This document shows positions 1 to 8,377 of a stretch of 64,000 bases of DNA, piece by piece (the first letter of the stretch is position 1; each line of letters begins with the position of its first letter). Origin of the DNA: DASRIA01 sp963768885 (GTDB lineage: Bacteria; Actinomycetota; Thermoleophilia; Solirubrobacterales; JBBDJG01); the NCBI GenBank assembly GCA_963768885.1, contig CAVYJN010000006.1:62001-126000 (forward strand). The letters are read 5' to 3'. The translations under genes were made by a program, and so were the position numbers. Below the pieces are notes generated by a model. That model searched no databases and was not told the origin of the DNA. It saw nothing but the letters and a program-made list of their open reading frames with translations.

Positions 1-1
1 C

Positions 2-1714
2 GGTTCGGTGCTCGCCACCGCCGACGGGGGGCGCACCTGGTCGCGCAGGACGTCGATCCCGGGTGCGGGAAGCCAATCGTCCAGGCCGACGGACGTCGCG
101 TTCCTCACGCGGGACACGGGCGTGGCGCTGAGCCTCTCCGGCCGGATCTACCGCACGACCGACGGAGCGAGCTCCTGGAGCCTGGTTCACGAGGGCAGCG
201 GCGGGCTCAACGCCGTCCACTTCGCTTCTCCGCTCGTGGGTTACGCCGTGGGCACCGCCGGGGCCGTGCTGCGCACGGCCGACGGCGGGCTCACCTGGTT
301 GTCGTTGGGGCAGACCGGCTTGGTGGGCCTGCGGAGCATCCGCTGCGCGAGCCCGCTCGCATGCTTGATCACCACCGGCAACCAGACGATCGCCCGCACG
401 GTGGATGGAGGTACGACCTGGTCCGCGGTCACTCCCTCGACCCAGAGGATCCTGGCGGCGGCCTTCAGCTCGCCCACCCGCGCGGTCGCTGCCGGCGAGG
501 CGGGGGCGACCGTGCTCTCCGACGACTCCGGAGCGACCTGGCGCCCGGCGGGCAAGCGCCTGGGCACGTCGTTCGAACGGGTCCGCGCGCTCTCCTCTTC
601 GGTGGCCTTCGCGGCCGGCCACGACGCGGGACTGGCGCGAACCACCGACGGTGGCGTGACTTGGTCCGAGGTCGGGGTGTCGACGTCCGAGGACGTGATC
701 GACGTCTCGTTCGTGGACGAGCGGACCGGGTACGCGCTCGACGCCGCGGGGACCCTGCTGCGCACCGACAACGGCGGAGAGTCGTGGCAGATCCTCAACA
801 CCGGCACCGCCTCCCGCCCGCAGGCCGTGCTCGCGCTCGGCGACCAGACCGTGCTGCTCGTGGGGCCCAAGGGCGTCCTGCGCTCCACCGACGGCGGCGA
901 GTCGTTCACGCGCGTGCGCGGTCGGCTGCTCAACCGCTCGAAGCTGTTCAACGTGGACCGCGGCAACGGGTCCGTGTTCGTCTTCGGGTCGAAGAACATC
1001 CTCGTCTCCACGACCGCGGGCCGCACGTGGAAGAAGGTCCGGCTGCCGCGCAAGACGCTGATCCAGGGGGTCGACTTCGTCACCGCCCGCAGCGGCTTCG
1101 CGCTCGGGCAGGACGGCCAGCTCTTCAAGACGCGCAATCGCGGCGAGCGGTGGCTCGACCTGTCGGGTGTCGGCAACGACGACGCGACCGGGATCTCGTT
1201 CTCGACGCCCTCGCGCGGCTACCTGACGCTGAAGCGATTCGGCTCCGACCCTTACGGCTACCTGCTGCGCACGACGGACGGCGGGCGCACCTGGCGGCCT
1301 CAGCTCGTCGGCACGGACGAGCCGTCGCCCGAGGGACTGGTCGCGACCGGCCCGAGCTCGGCCTTCCTGCTGGCCGACAGCCGCACGCTGTTGTTCACGC
1401 GCAGCGGCGGCGACCGCGGGGACCCCTCCAAGGTGACGCTCCGCACGAAGCGGCGCACGGTCAGGCGGCGCGCGGTGATCCGCGTGACCGGCCGCGTGTC
1501 GGGCGCGAAGGGCGGCGCGCAGGTCGTCGTCTCGCGCCGCGAGCGAGGCGAGCGGGGATGGGTGTCCCAGACCGCGACGGTGGCGTCCAACGGCACTTTC
1601 TCCACGACCTGGAAGCTTTCGAAGACCGCCGCGTTCGTGGCCCAGTGGGCCGGCGACCAGGACAGCGCGGGCGACGGGTCGCCCCCGCTCGTGGTGCACG
1701 CGAAGCGCCGGTAG
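2..1714 (+). CDS. Secreted BNR/YCF48-like beta-propeller repeat protein (5' end outside window)
   Basis: The reading frame is open to the left edge, so the N-terminus is missing; the first in-window start codon is GTG at 8. The protein consists of repeats of about 40-45 residues carrying the signature T-x-D-G-G-x-T/S-W (for example TADGGRTW, TTDGASSW, TDNGGESW), typical of BNR/Asp-box and YCF48-like propellers. The last 100 residues are a different, basic, Ig-like beta domain (from about residue 470) ending in AKRR. Such proteins are generally exported or surface-bound, but the signal peptide would lie outside the window. No enzymatic motif is visible; a sialidase function is not supported. 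Confidence 0.85.
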   Translation, partial: GSVLATADGGRTWSRRTSIPGAGSQSSRPTDVAFLTRDTGVALSLSGRIYRTTDGASSWSLVHEGSGGLNAVHFASPLVGYAVGTAGAVLRTADGGLTWLSLGQTGLVGLRSIRCASPLACLITTGNQTIARTVDGGTTWSAVTPSTQRILAAAFSSPTRAVAAGEAGATVLSDDSGATWRPAGKRLGTSFERVRALSSSVAFAAGHDAGLARTTDGGVTWSEVGVSTSEDVIDVSFVDERTGYALDAAGTLLRTDNGGESWQILNTGTASRPQAVLALGDQTVLLVGPKGVLRSTDGGESFTRVRGRLLNRSKLFNVDRGNGSVFVFGSKNILVSTTAGRTWKKVRLPRKTLIQGVDFVTARSGFALGQDGQLFKTRNRGERWLDLSGVGNDDATGISFSTPSRGYLTLKRFGSDPYGYLLRTTDGGRTWRPQLVGTDEPSPEGLVATGPSSAFLLADSRTLLFTRSGGDRGDPSKVTLRTKRRTVRRRAVIRVTGRVSGAKGGAQVVVSRRERGERGWVSQTATVASNGTFSTTWKLSKTAAFVAQWAGDQDSAGDGSPPLVVHAKRR

Positions 1715-1784
1715 CTCGGCCCAGCAGTTGCTTCGGCAGTGCTATGTTCGTGGCCACACAGTTTGAGCGGCGAGAGGGGCGGAG

Positions 1785-2747
1785 ATGAGTGCTCACCGGC
1801 GATGGCATGCCCGTGCGTGGTTGGTCATGGCATGCGGGCTTGCGACCTGGGCGATGGCGTCCGGTTCGGCGCTCGCGACGCATGTTCAATGCGGCGACAC
1901 GATCACGGTGGGCACGACGCTGGATAGTGATCTCGTCAACTGCCCGGCGGACGGGATCATCATCCGAGGACAGGGGATGACACTGGACCTCGGCGGCCAC
2001 GTCGTCGACGGAACGGGAACCGGTACCGGGATCGCCACCACCGGTCCGCGATCAAACGAAGTCGTGATCCGGAATGGGACGGTGCGGGAGTTCGCCATCG
2101 GCGTGCGCATGGCCAATGGGACCAGCCAGGTGCTCGAGAGGATGGTCGTGGCGGCCAACGTCAGCACCGGCGTGTTGGTGAACAACACCGCCGATGCGAC
2201 CGTTCGGAGTCTGACGGTCTTCGGGAACGGAGGCACCGGAGTCAGTCTCAACAACGCCGCCAGGGACCGGGTTGTCGACAACGAGCTGTATTCGAACGGC
2301 TCCGGGATCTTCGGCGCGCTCGTGTTCGAGAGCGTGTTCGAGCGCAACAGGATTCACGACAACCAGGGCGGCGGCATCGGATTCCAGTCGATCTTCGACA
2401 GCCGCATCTCCGACAACCGTCTGTCGGACAACGGCGGTTCCGGCATCCGGTTCTTCGAGTTCTCCGAGGACAACCTGCTGCTGGACAACCGCATCACGGG
2501 TTCCGGGGAGGATGGGATCGCGATCGACGACTTCACCGGCAGAAACACGCTCGACGGCAACAAGGTCGATCGCAACGGTGACGACGGAATCGACGTCGAC
2601 TACCCGGGCTCGACCGTTATGCGCAACAAGGCCAACCACAACGGCGACCTCGGCATCGAGGCGGTCCCCGGAACGATCGACGGCGGCGGGAACAAGGCCA
2701 CCGGGAACGGGAATCCGGCCCAGTGCACGGGGGTGGGCTGCAAGTAG
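1785..2747 (+). CDS. Secreted right-handed parallel beta-helix repeat protein
   Basis: 320 aa. An N-terminal signal peptide (basic start, hydrophobic stretch, cleavage near SALA-TH) is followed by a Cys-containing CGDTITVGTT segment. Below that are repeated rungs of about 22 residues rich in N-G-x-G-I and D-N-x-L, as in NosD/pectate-lyase-like beta-helices. A GAGAGGGGCGGAG purine tract directly precedes the ATG at 1785. No catalytic residues were recognised, so carbohydrate binding or adhesion is only a guess. It stands alone, 70 bp after the preceding repeat protein. Confidence 0.8.
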   Translation: MSAHRRWHARAWLVMACGLATWAMASGSALATHVQCGDTITVGTTLDSDLVNCPADGIIIRGQGMTLDLGGHVVDGTGTGTGIATTGPRSNEVVIRNGTVREFAIGVRMANGTSQVLERMVVAANVSTGVLVNNTADATVRSLTVFGNGGTGVSLNNAARDRVVDNELYSNGSGIFGALVFESVFERNRIHDNQGGGIGFQSIFDSRISDNRLSDNGGSGIRFFEFSEDNLLLDNRITGSGEDGIAIDDFTGRNTLDGNKVDRNGDDGIDVDYPGSTVMRNKANHNGDLGIEAVPGTIDGGGNKATGNGNPAQCTGVGCK

Positions 2748-2801
2748 GACCGCGAGCCGGCGAATGATCTGCCGGCGCGATCTGCCGCTCCGTCCGAGCT
2801 G

Positions 2802-2993
2802 CTAGTCGTGCTCGGGCGGGGGGATCTCCCGCCGCAGGCGCTCCCGTGTCTCGTCGAGTCGGCGCTGGAGCTCATCGGATACATCGGAGGCCGGGGTCTC
2901 GGGCTCCTCGGGAGCCCGCCGCCTGTGGCGCCGCGCCGAGTCGCGCAGGTCGGCTGCGAGGTCTTGTAAGAAAGCGATCCGCCGGCGCGTCAA
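2802..2993 (-). CDS. Small charged protein at the end of the succinate dehydrogenase operon
   Basis: 63 aa. A TTG start at 2993 overlaps the TGA of the upstream CCG-domain subunit by four bases (TTGA), the same coupling used elsewhere in this operon. The product is very rich in Arg and Glu, with a likely amphipathic or coiled-coil helix near each end (AFLQDLAADLRD and ELQRRLDETRERL) and a Pro-rich linker. It has no transmembrane segment and no cysteines. I do not recognise it. Its place in the operon suggests an accessory role, but no function can be assigned. Confidence 0.6.
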   Translation of the reverse strand: MTRRRIAFLQDLAADLRDSARRHRRRAPEEPETPASDVSDELQRRLDETRERLRREIPPPEHD

Positions 2994-3883
2994 GCGGGCG
3001 CCGCGACCGCCGAGAGCTTGCGCTCCACGTCGCCGGTGCGCACGACGTGCTTGTTCATCCCGAGCTCCTTCGGCTCGAAGCCGAGCGCGAGGCCCACGAG
3101 CTGGGGGAGGTGCAGCACCGGGAGCCCGAGGTCGCGGCCCACGACCTTGGCGGCGTCGGGCTGCTGGAGGTCGAGGTTGAGGTGACAGAGCGGGCACGGG
3201 GTGACGAGCGCGTCGGCGCCCTGGTCGATCGCGTCGCCGATGTGCCGGCCGGCCTGGCGCAGCGAGGTCTCGCGGTTCATCGTGATCACGGGGAACCCGC
3301 AGCACTTCCGCGATCCGGCGTACTCGACGGCCTCGCCCCCGAGCGCCTCGATCACCCGCTCCATGTAGAGGTCGCGCTCCGGGTGCTCCTGATAGCCCAG
3401 GCGCGTGGTCGGGCGCAGCACGTAGCAGCCGTAGAACGGGCCCACGCGCAGCCCGGACAGCGGTCGCTTGACCAGCCCGCGCAGCTGATCGAGGCCGAGG
3501 TCCTCGACGAGCAGCCAGAGGAAGTTCTTGTTCGTGATGCCCGCCTCGTAGCGAAGCCCCTCTGCGGCGAGCGTCTCGTTGATGTGGTCGCGGTAGCCCG
3601 CGTCCGCGTCGAGGCGCTCCTGGCACTCCGACTGCGCGCCCTGGCAGGTGGAGCAGATGTTCATCATCGTGAGCCCGGTCTTCTGGGCCATCGCGAACGT
3701 GCGCGCGTTGAGCGTGTCGGCGAGCTCCTGGTTGTGCTCGGCGATCACTCCCGCGCCGCAGCAGTTCGCGCGGTCGAGCTCCACCAGCTCGATGCCGAGC
3801 CGCTCCGCGACCAGCGCCATCGAGCCGTGCAGCTCGGGCGTGAACCCGCGCGAGACGCAGCCGGGCCAGTAGGCGACCTTCAC
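2990..3883 (-). CDS. CCG-domain subunit of type-E succinate dehydrogenase / heterodisulfide reductase B-like
   Basis: 297 aa. It carries two cysteine-rich CCG domains. The first has C9 (YWPGC), C41-C42-G and C77/C80; the second repeats CCGFP and CPLCH near residues 195-235. This is the family of HdrB and the SdhE/SdhC subunit of Sulfolobus-type succinate:quinone reductases, which binds an Fe-S cluster and replaces the usual haem-b membrane anchor. The GTG start at 3883 overlaps the sdhB TGA (GTGA). The order sdhA-sdhB-this gene supports the assignment. It is probably attached to the inner face of the membrane. Confidence 0.85.
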   Translation of the reverse strand: MKVAYWPGCVSRGFTPELHGSMALVAERLGIELVELDRANCCGAGVIAEHNQELADTLNARTFAMAQKTGLTMMNICSTCQGAQSECQERLDADAGYRDHINETLAAEGLRYEAGITNKNFLWLLVEDLGLDQLRGLVKRPLSGLRVGPFYGCYVLRPTTRLGYQEHPERDLYMERVIEALGGEAVEYAGSRKCCGFPVITMNRETSLRQAGRHIGDAIDQGADALVTPCPLCHLNLDLQQPDAAKVVGRDLGLPVLHLPQLVGLALGFEPKELGMNKHVVRTGDVERKLSAVAAPA

Positions 3884-4980
3884 GAGGCCTGCTCTCCGTT
3901 GGCGCTCGTGGTGGCCTCCGGCGTCTCGCCCATCGCCGGCTCCTTCTCGTCGTGATCGCCGCCCTCGCCCACGATGTAGAGGTTCAGCTCGGTGCGGTGC
4001 TCCTCGGCGTGGTCGTAGATGCGCTGGACGTTCTCCATGCCGGGCAGCTTGTGGTGGAAGAGCGCGGTCCTCGGCGTGATCTTGCCGCGGGCAAAGCCGC
4101 GCAGTCCCGTCGGCAGCGCCTTCAGCAGCGCGAGGCCGCCCTGCGGGCGCAGCGGGCCCAAGCTGTCCTGGAGCAGCTTGCGCTCGTCCAGGGTCCCCTT
4201 CTTGCGGATGATCTTCGTGAACGCGCCTTCGTGGCGGGCCCCGTTGTTCTGGTCGTTGATGCCGTGGTCGTGCACGGCCTTGCGCCGCAGCCGCATGATC
4301 TGGTTCATCGGGGCGACGTCCTTCGGGCACACCTCGATGCAGCTGAAGCAGTGCGTGCAGTCGTAGATCCCGTGCGGGTCCTCGGCGAGGTCCTTGAGCC
4401 GCTCCTCGGTCTGCGCGTCGCGTGGATCCCCGACGAAGCGGTAGGCCTTCGCGAGCGCCGCCGGCCCGATGAACAGCGGGTCCACCTCCAAGGACAGGCA
4501 GTCCGAGTTGCAGGCGCCGCAATGGATGCACGCCATCGACTGCGTGATGTCGATCATCGACTCGGGCGCCACGACGTACTCGCGCTCGGGCGGCGCGCCT
4601 TCGGGCAGCAGCCACGGGACCACGCGCTGGACCTTCTTCCAGTGGACCGCGTCCATGTTCACGATCAGGTCCTTCAGCACCGGCATGTTGCCCATCGGCT
4701 CGACCACGATCGCGCCGTCGTCGGCGCGCTCGATCGCGTCGGAGAGCTTGGTGTTGCACGCGAGGCTCGCCTTGCCGTTGATCCGCACGCCGCACGAGCC
4801 GCAGATCGCGGCCTGGCACGAGCACCGGATCCCGATCGAGCCGTCCTCGCGGTCGCGCACCTGCAGGATGCCGTCGAGCACGCTGCGGTGGCCCTCGAGG
4901 TCGACGTCGTAGTCCTGCCAGTAGGGGGCCTCCCCCGATTCGGGCTCGTATCTGCGGATTCGAAGCTTGTAGTCAGCCAT
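3880..4980 (-). CDS. sdhB: Succinate dehydrogenase/fumarate reductase iron-sulfur subunit
   Basis: 366 aa, longer than the usual 230-260 because of a C-terminal extension of about 100 residues. A plant-type 2Fe-2S domain has C55, C60, C63 and C75. Two ferredoxin-like clusters follow: C151-x2-C154-x2-C157-x3-C161 and C208-x2-C211-x2-C214-x3-C218. It passes electrons from the flavin of SdhA towards the quinone-side subunit. The ATG at 4980 lies 12 bases after the sdhA stop, and the 3' end overlaps the CCG subunit. The hydrophilic C-terminal tail (after about 260) is unusual and unassigned. Confidence 0.93.
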   Translation of the reverse strand: MADYKLRIRRYEPESGEAPYWQDYDVDLEGHRSVLDGILQVRDREDGSIGIRCSCQAAICGSCGVRINGKASLACNTKLSDAIERADDGAIVVEPMGNMPVLKDLIVNMDAVHWKKVQRVVPWLLPEGAPPEREYVVAPESMIDITQSMACIHCGACNSDCLSLEVDPLFIGPAALAKAYRFVGDPRDAQTEERLKDLAEDPHGIYDCTHCFSCIEVCPKDVAPMNQIMRLRRKAVHDHGINDQNNGARHEGAFTKIIRKKGTLDERKLLQDSLGPLRPQGGLALLKALPTGLRGFARGKITPRTALFHHKLPGMENVQRIYDHAEEHRTELNLYIVGEGGDHDEKEPAMGETPEATTSANGEQAS

Positions 4981-4992
4981 GATGCGGGAGCC

Positions 4993-6682
4993 TCAGTATT
5001 TCCTTTCCTCCGGCTGCCACTGGGTGATCGTCACCGGGGAGTAGCTGATGTGCGGCTTGCCTTCGCCGCCGAGCGTGACGTCGATGTGCTTGAGCCACTC
5101 GTCGTCGTTCCGGTCCGGGAAGTCGGTGCGGTAGTGGGCGCCGCGACTCTCGGTGCGGTGGATGGCCGAGATCAGCGTCGCCTCCGCGCCGTCGAGCATG
5201 TACCCGAGCTCGACCGCCGAGATCAGGTCCTGGTTGAACACCGACCCGCGGTCGTCGATCGCGCAGCCCTGGTACTCCTCCTGCAGGCGCTTCACCGTCT
5301 CGAGCGCGGTCTCGAGGCCGGCCTGGTCTCGGAACACGGCGCAGTAGCTTGTCCATCGTCGTGCCGAGCTCGAGCTTCAGCTCGGAGACCCGGCGCGCCT
5401 TGCCGGCCTCGCGGCCGACCAGGTCCGAGATGCGCCGCTGCTCGTCGGCCAGCAGGGCCTCCGAGGGAGGGTTCAGCACCATGTCCGCGGCGCGCGCGGC
5501 GGCGTGCGCGCCCGAGCGCCGGCCGAAGATGAGCGTGTCGAGCAGCGAGTTCGCGCCGAGCCGGTTGCCGCCGTGCACCGACACGCACGCGCACTCACCG
5601 GCCGCGTAGAGCCCGGGGACCTCGGTCTGGCCGTCCACGTCGGTCTTGATCCCGCCCATCACGTAGTGGTTGCCGGGCTTGATGTGGATCGGCTCCTTGG
5701 TGATGTCGACGCCTGCGAAGTCGCGGCCGACGTTCACGATCTCGCGCAGCGCCTCGTGGATGCGCTTGCGCGGCACCACGGTGATGTCGAGCGAGACCGT
5801 GCCGTCGGGGAACCCGCGGCCCTCGTTGATCTCGGTCTGCTCGGCGCGCGAGACGACGTCGCGGGACGCAAGCTCCATCTTGTTCGGCGCGTACTTCTCC
5901 ATGAAGCGCTCGCCGAGCGCGTTGTAGAGGTGCGCGCCCTCGCCGCGCGCCCCCTCGGTGATCAGCAGCCCGTTGCCCGCGAGCGTCGTGGGGTGGTACT
6001 GGATCATCTCCATGTCCATCAGCGGGGCGCCGATGCGGTAGGCCATCGAGATGCCGTCGCCGGTGCAGATCAGGGCGTTGGTGGTGGGCTTGAAGCACTG
6101 CCCGTTGCCGCCCGTGGCGAGGATCACGGACTTCGCCTTGAACAGCTCCATCGAGCCGTCGCGCAGGTCGCGCGTGATCGCCCCCGCGCAGTGGCCCGAC
6201 TCGTCGAGCACGAGCCCGGTCGTGAACCACTCCTCGTAGCGGGTGACCTCGTCGTGCTTCATCAGCTGCTCGTAGAGGACGTGGAGGATCGCCTGGCCCG
6301 TGATGTCGGCGACGTAGTAGGTGCGGGCCGCGGAGGCGCCGCCGAAGGCGCGCGTGCCGAGCAGTCCCTCGGGATTGCGGTGGAACGTGACGCCGATGTG
6401 CTCGAGGTGCAGGAGCTCGTCGGGCGCCTCGCGGCACATGATCTCGATCGCGTCCTGGTCGCCCAGGTAGTCGGAGCCCTTGACCGTGTCGTACGCGTGC
6501 GACTCCCAGGAGTCCTCGGGGTTGAGCGCCGCGTTGATCCCGCCCTGGGCCGCATTGGAATGCGACCGCACCGGGTGCACCTTGGAGATGATGCCGACCG
6601 ATGCCCCGGCCTCGGCGGCGCTGAGGGCGGCGCGCTGGCCGGCGAGGCCGGCGCCTATGACGAGGACATCATGCTCGGGCAC
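4993..6682 (-). CDS. sdhA: Succinate dehydrogenase flavoprotein subunit, split by a one-base insertion
   Basis: About 562 aa when corrected. It has an N-terminal FAD-binding GAGLAGQRAA motif and the RSHSNAAQGG segment, whose His is the usual covalent FAD attachment site. The substrate-binding region HPTTL and a HGGNRLGANSLL stretch follow. The GTG start is at 6682. The frame breaks after the codons for TTMDK: removing the G at 5347 restores YCAVFRDQAGLE and the rest of the conserved C-terminal helical domain, ending at 4993. Because both halves are highly conserved and the gene should be essential, I read this as a sequence error. Oxidises succinate to fumarate in the TCA cycle. Confidence 0.9.
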
Positions 6683-6709
6683 GGCGCGGGATTGTATGCG
6701 GCCAAGGCC

Positions 6710-7888
6710 TCAGGGGGCGGCTGCCTCGGCGCTCGGATGCTGGAGCGCGCGCCGCACCTGGTCCCACGTGACGACGCCCAGGAGCCGTCCGTCGCGGTCG
6801 ACCGCCATCAGGGCCCCGAGCCGCATCAGCGCGGGGGACCCCAGCAGGGTCTCCAGCGGCTCGTCGGAGCTCACGCGCACGTTGTCGTCCTCGGCTCTCA
6901 AGATCTCTCTCACCGTGAAAACGGAGTGGCGGTCCTCCGGGATGCGCTCCGCGCGCTCGCGGTCCACGATCCCGACGAAGCGGGCGTTGCGGTCCACGAC
7001 CGGGAACCAGTCGTAGCGGTAGCGCAGGAAGTATTCGTGCAGGGCGTCGCCGATCGTCATCTCGCCGGGGATCGCGACGGGCTCCGCGTCCATGACGTCC
7101 GAGACGGTCACCCCCTCGATCCGCGAGAGCACCGCGGTCTGGTAGGTCGCCGAGCGCGCGGCCTGGCCGAGGAACATGCCGATGAACACGAACCACAGGC
7201 CGCCGATCAGGTCGACCTGGAGCGCCCAGAAGATCCCGACGCCGATCATCAGGTAGGAGAAGCCCTGCCCGAGCCTCGCCGCTGTGGTCGTGGCGCGGCT
7301 GCGGTCCCCCGTCGCCTTCCAGATGATCGCGCGGGCGATGCGGCCGCCGTCGAGCGGGAAGGCCGGGATCAGGTTGAAGAGCAGCAGCACGATGTTGATG
7401 CTCGTGAGGTAGGACATCATCGCGACGAAGCCGCCGGCCGACCCCTCGGCGTCGAACGCGACGGCGTTCCAGTAGTCGTTCACGCCCCCGGCCGCCAGCA
7501 CTCCCATGCCGGCGCAGGCGAATGCGATCAGCAGCGTGACCAGCGGGCCCGCGGCGGCGACCCTGAACTCGACCCCCGGTGACTGGGTGTCGCGCGACAT
7601 CTTCGCGACGCCCCCGAAGAGCCACAGGTCGATGCCCGCGATCCCGATGCCGTTGCGGATCGCGACGACCGCGTGACCCAGCTCGTGCAGGAGGATCGAC
7701 ACGAAGAAGAGCAGCGCGCTGGCGACCGCGAGGGCGAAGGCGCCGCTGTCGTTGGAGCCCGGGAGCGCCGACTGGTAGTAGTCGGTGAGCCACCAGATGA
7801 ACAGGAACAGGGCGATGAACCAGCTCGGGTCCACGCCGATGCGGATCCCGAAGATCCGCACGAGGGGTATCGATCTACCGCCCAGCAT
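6710..7888 (-). CDS. M50-family site-2-type zinc metalloprotease with CBS domains
   Basis: 392 aa. Membrane protein of the Rip3/SpoIVFB-like group. The zinc motif HELGH is at residues 68-72 inside a hydrophobic helix, and the third ligand is the Asp of FPLDGGR (D180). Several further transmembrane segments are followed by two C-terminal CBS domains (about 245-390), which usually sense adenine nucleotides. The start MLGGRSIPLVRIFG matches the family, but its AAAGGAG tract abuts the ATG with almost no spacer, so the exact start is uncertain. It ends 27 bases before sdhA, so read-through into the sdh operon is possible. Substrate unknown. Confidence 0.87.
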   Translation of the reverse strand: MLGGRSIPLVRIFGIRIGVDPSWFIALFLFIWWLTDYYQSALPGSNDSGAFALAVASALLFFVSILLHELGHAVVAIRNGIGIAGIDLWLFGGVAKMSRDTQSPGVEFRVAAAGPLVTLLIAFACAGMGVLAAGGVNDYWNAVAFDAEGSAGGFVAMMSYLTSINIVLLLFNLIPAFPLDGGRIARAIIWKATGDRSRATTTAARLGQGFSYLMIGVGIFWALQVDLIGGLWFVFIGMFLGQAARSATYQTAVLSRIEGVTVSDVMDAEPVAIPGEMTIGDALHEYFLRYRYDWFPVVDRNARFVGIVDRERAERIPEDRHSVFTVREILRAEDDNVRVSSDEPLETLLGSPALMRLGALMAVDRDGRLLGVVTWDQVRRALQHPSAEAAAP

Positions 7889-8001
7889 CTCCTTTGATGG
7901 TAGGGGTTGCGGGTTTAGGATCGGCCAAGTGAAGGGTCCCGACGAGCTACACGCCCAGATAGAGGACGAAGGGTTCACCCCCGCGGGGACGTGAGACGGG
8001 C

Positions 8002-8358
8002 ATGACGTCGACCACATGGGCCCGGGCCGCGGCCTGCGTCGTGTTGATCGCGGCGCTGTTGGCGTCAGGTTGCGGAGGAGGCGATGACGACGGCAGCGCG
8101 CGCCGGCAGGTGACGTACTCCGCCGACACCGCAGGGCTCCCCGATTACATGCGCAAGACCGTGGCCTGCTGGCGCGAGGCCGGGGTAAAGGTCCGGGTGC
8201 CGTCCGCAGTCCGGCGGCTGGTGAAGCGGGGCGAGTTCAAGGCCGAGACGCCTCAAGGCGTCGAGGCCGGTTTCCTGTCCTTCCTTCAGTTCGACAGGAA
8301 GCAGAAGTTCACGCAGGCGCAGTTTCGCGCGGCCAAGAAGTGCTACGACGAGCGGTAG
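8002..8358 (+). CDS. Small lipoprotein of unknown function
   Basis: 118 aa. A lipoprotein signal peptide ends in a lipobox LLASGC, followed by a Gly/Asp-rich linker (GGGDDDGS). The mature part is a small basic domain with two cysteines (VACWREAG and KKCYDER), possibly a disulfide. It is divergent from the M50 protease gene. No family was recognised. Secretion and lipid anchoring are well supported by the N-terminus; function is not. Confidence 0.7.
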   Translation: MTSTTWARAAACVVLIAALLASGCGGGDDDGSARRQVTYSADTAGLPDYMRKTVACWREAGVKVRVPSAVRRLVKRGEFKAETPQGVEAGFLSFLQFDRKQKFTQAQFRAAKKCYDER

Positions 8359-8377
8359 GCGCCGCGCCGCGGGCGGA

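Noticed and set aside
2846..5532. Long plus-strand open frames opposite the sdh genes (369 and 526 aa)
   Set aside because: They are rich in Arg, His, Leu and Val with no domain, and lie exactly antisense to conserved sdhA/sdhB; this is typical of GC-rich antisense frames.
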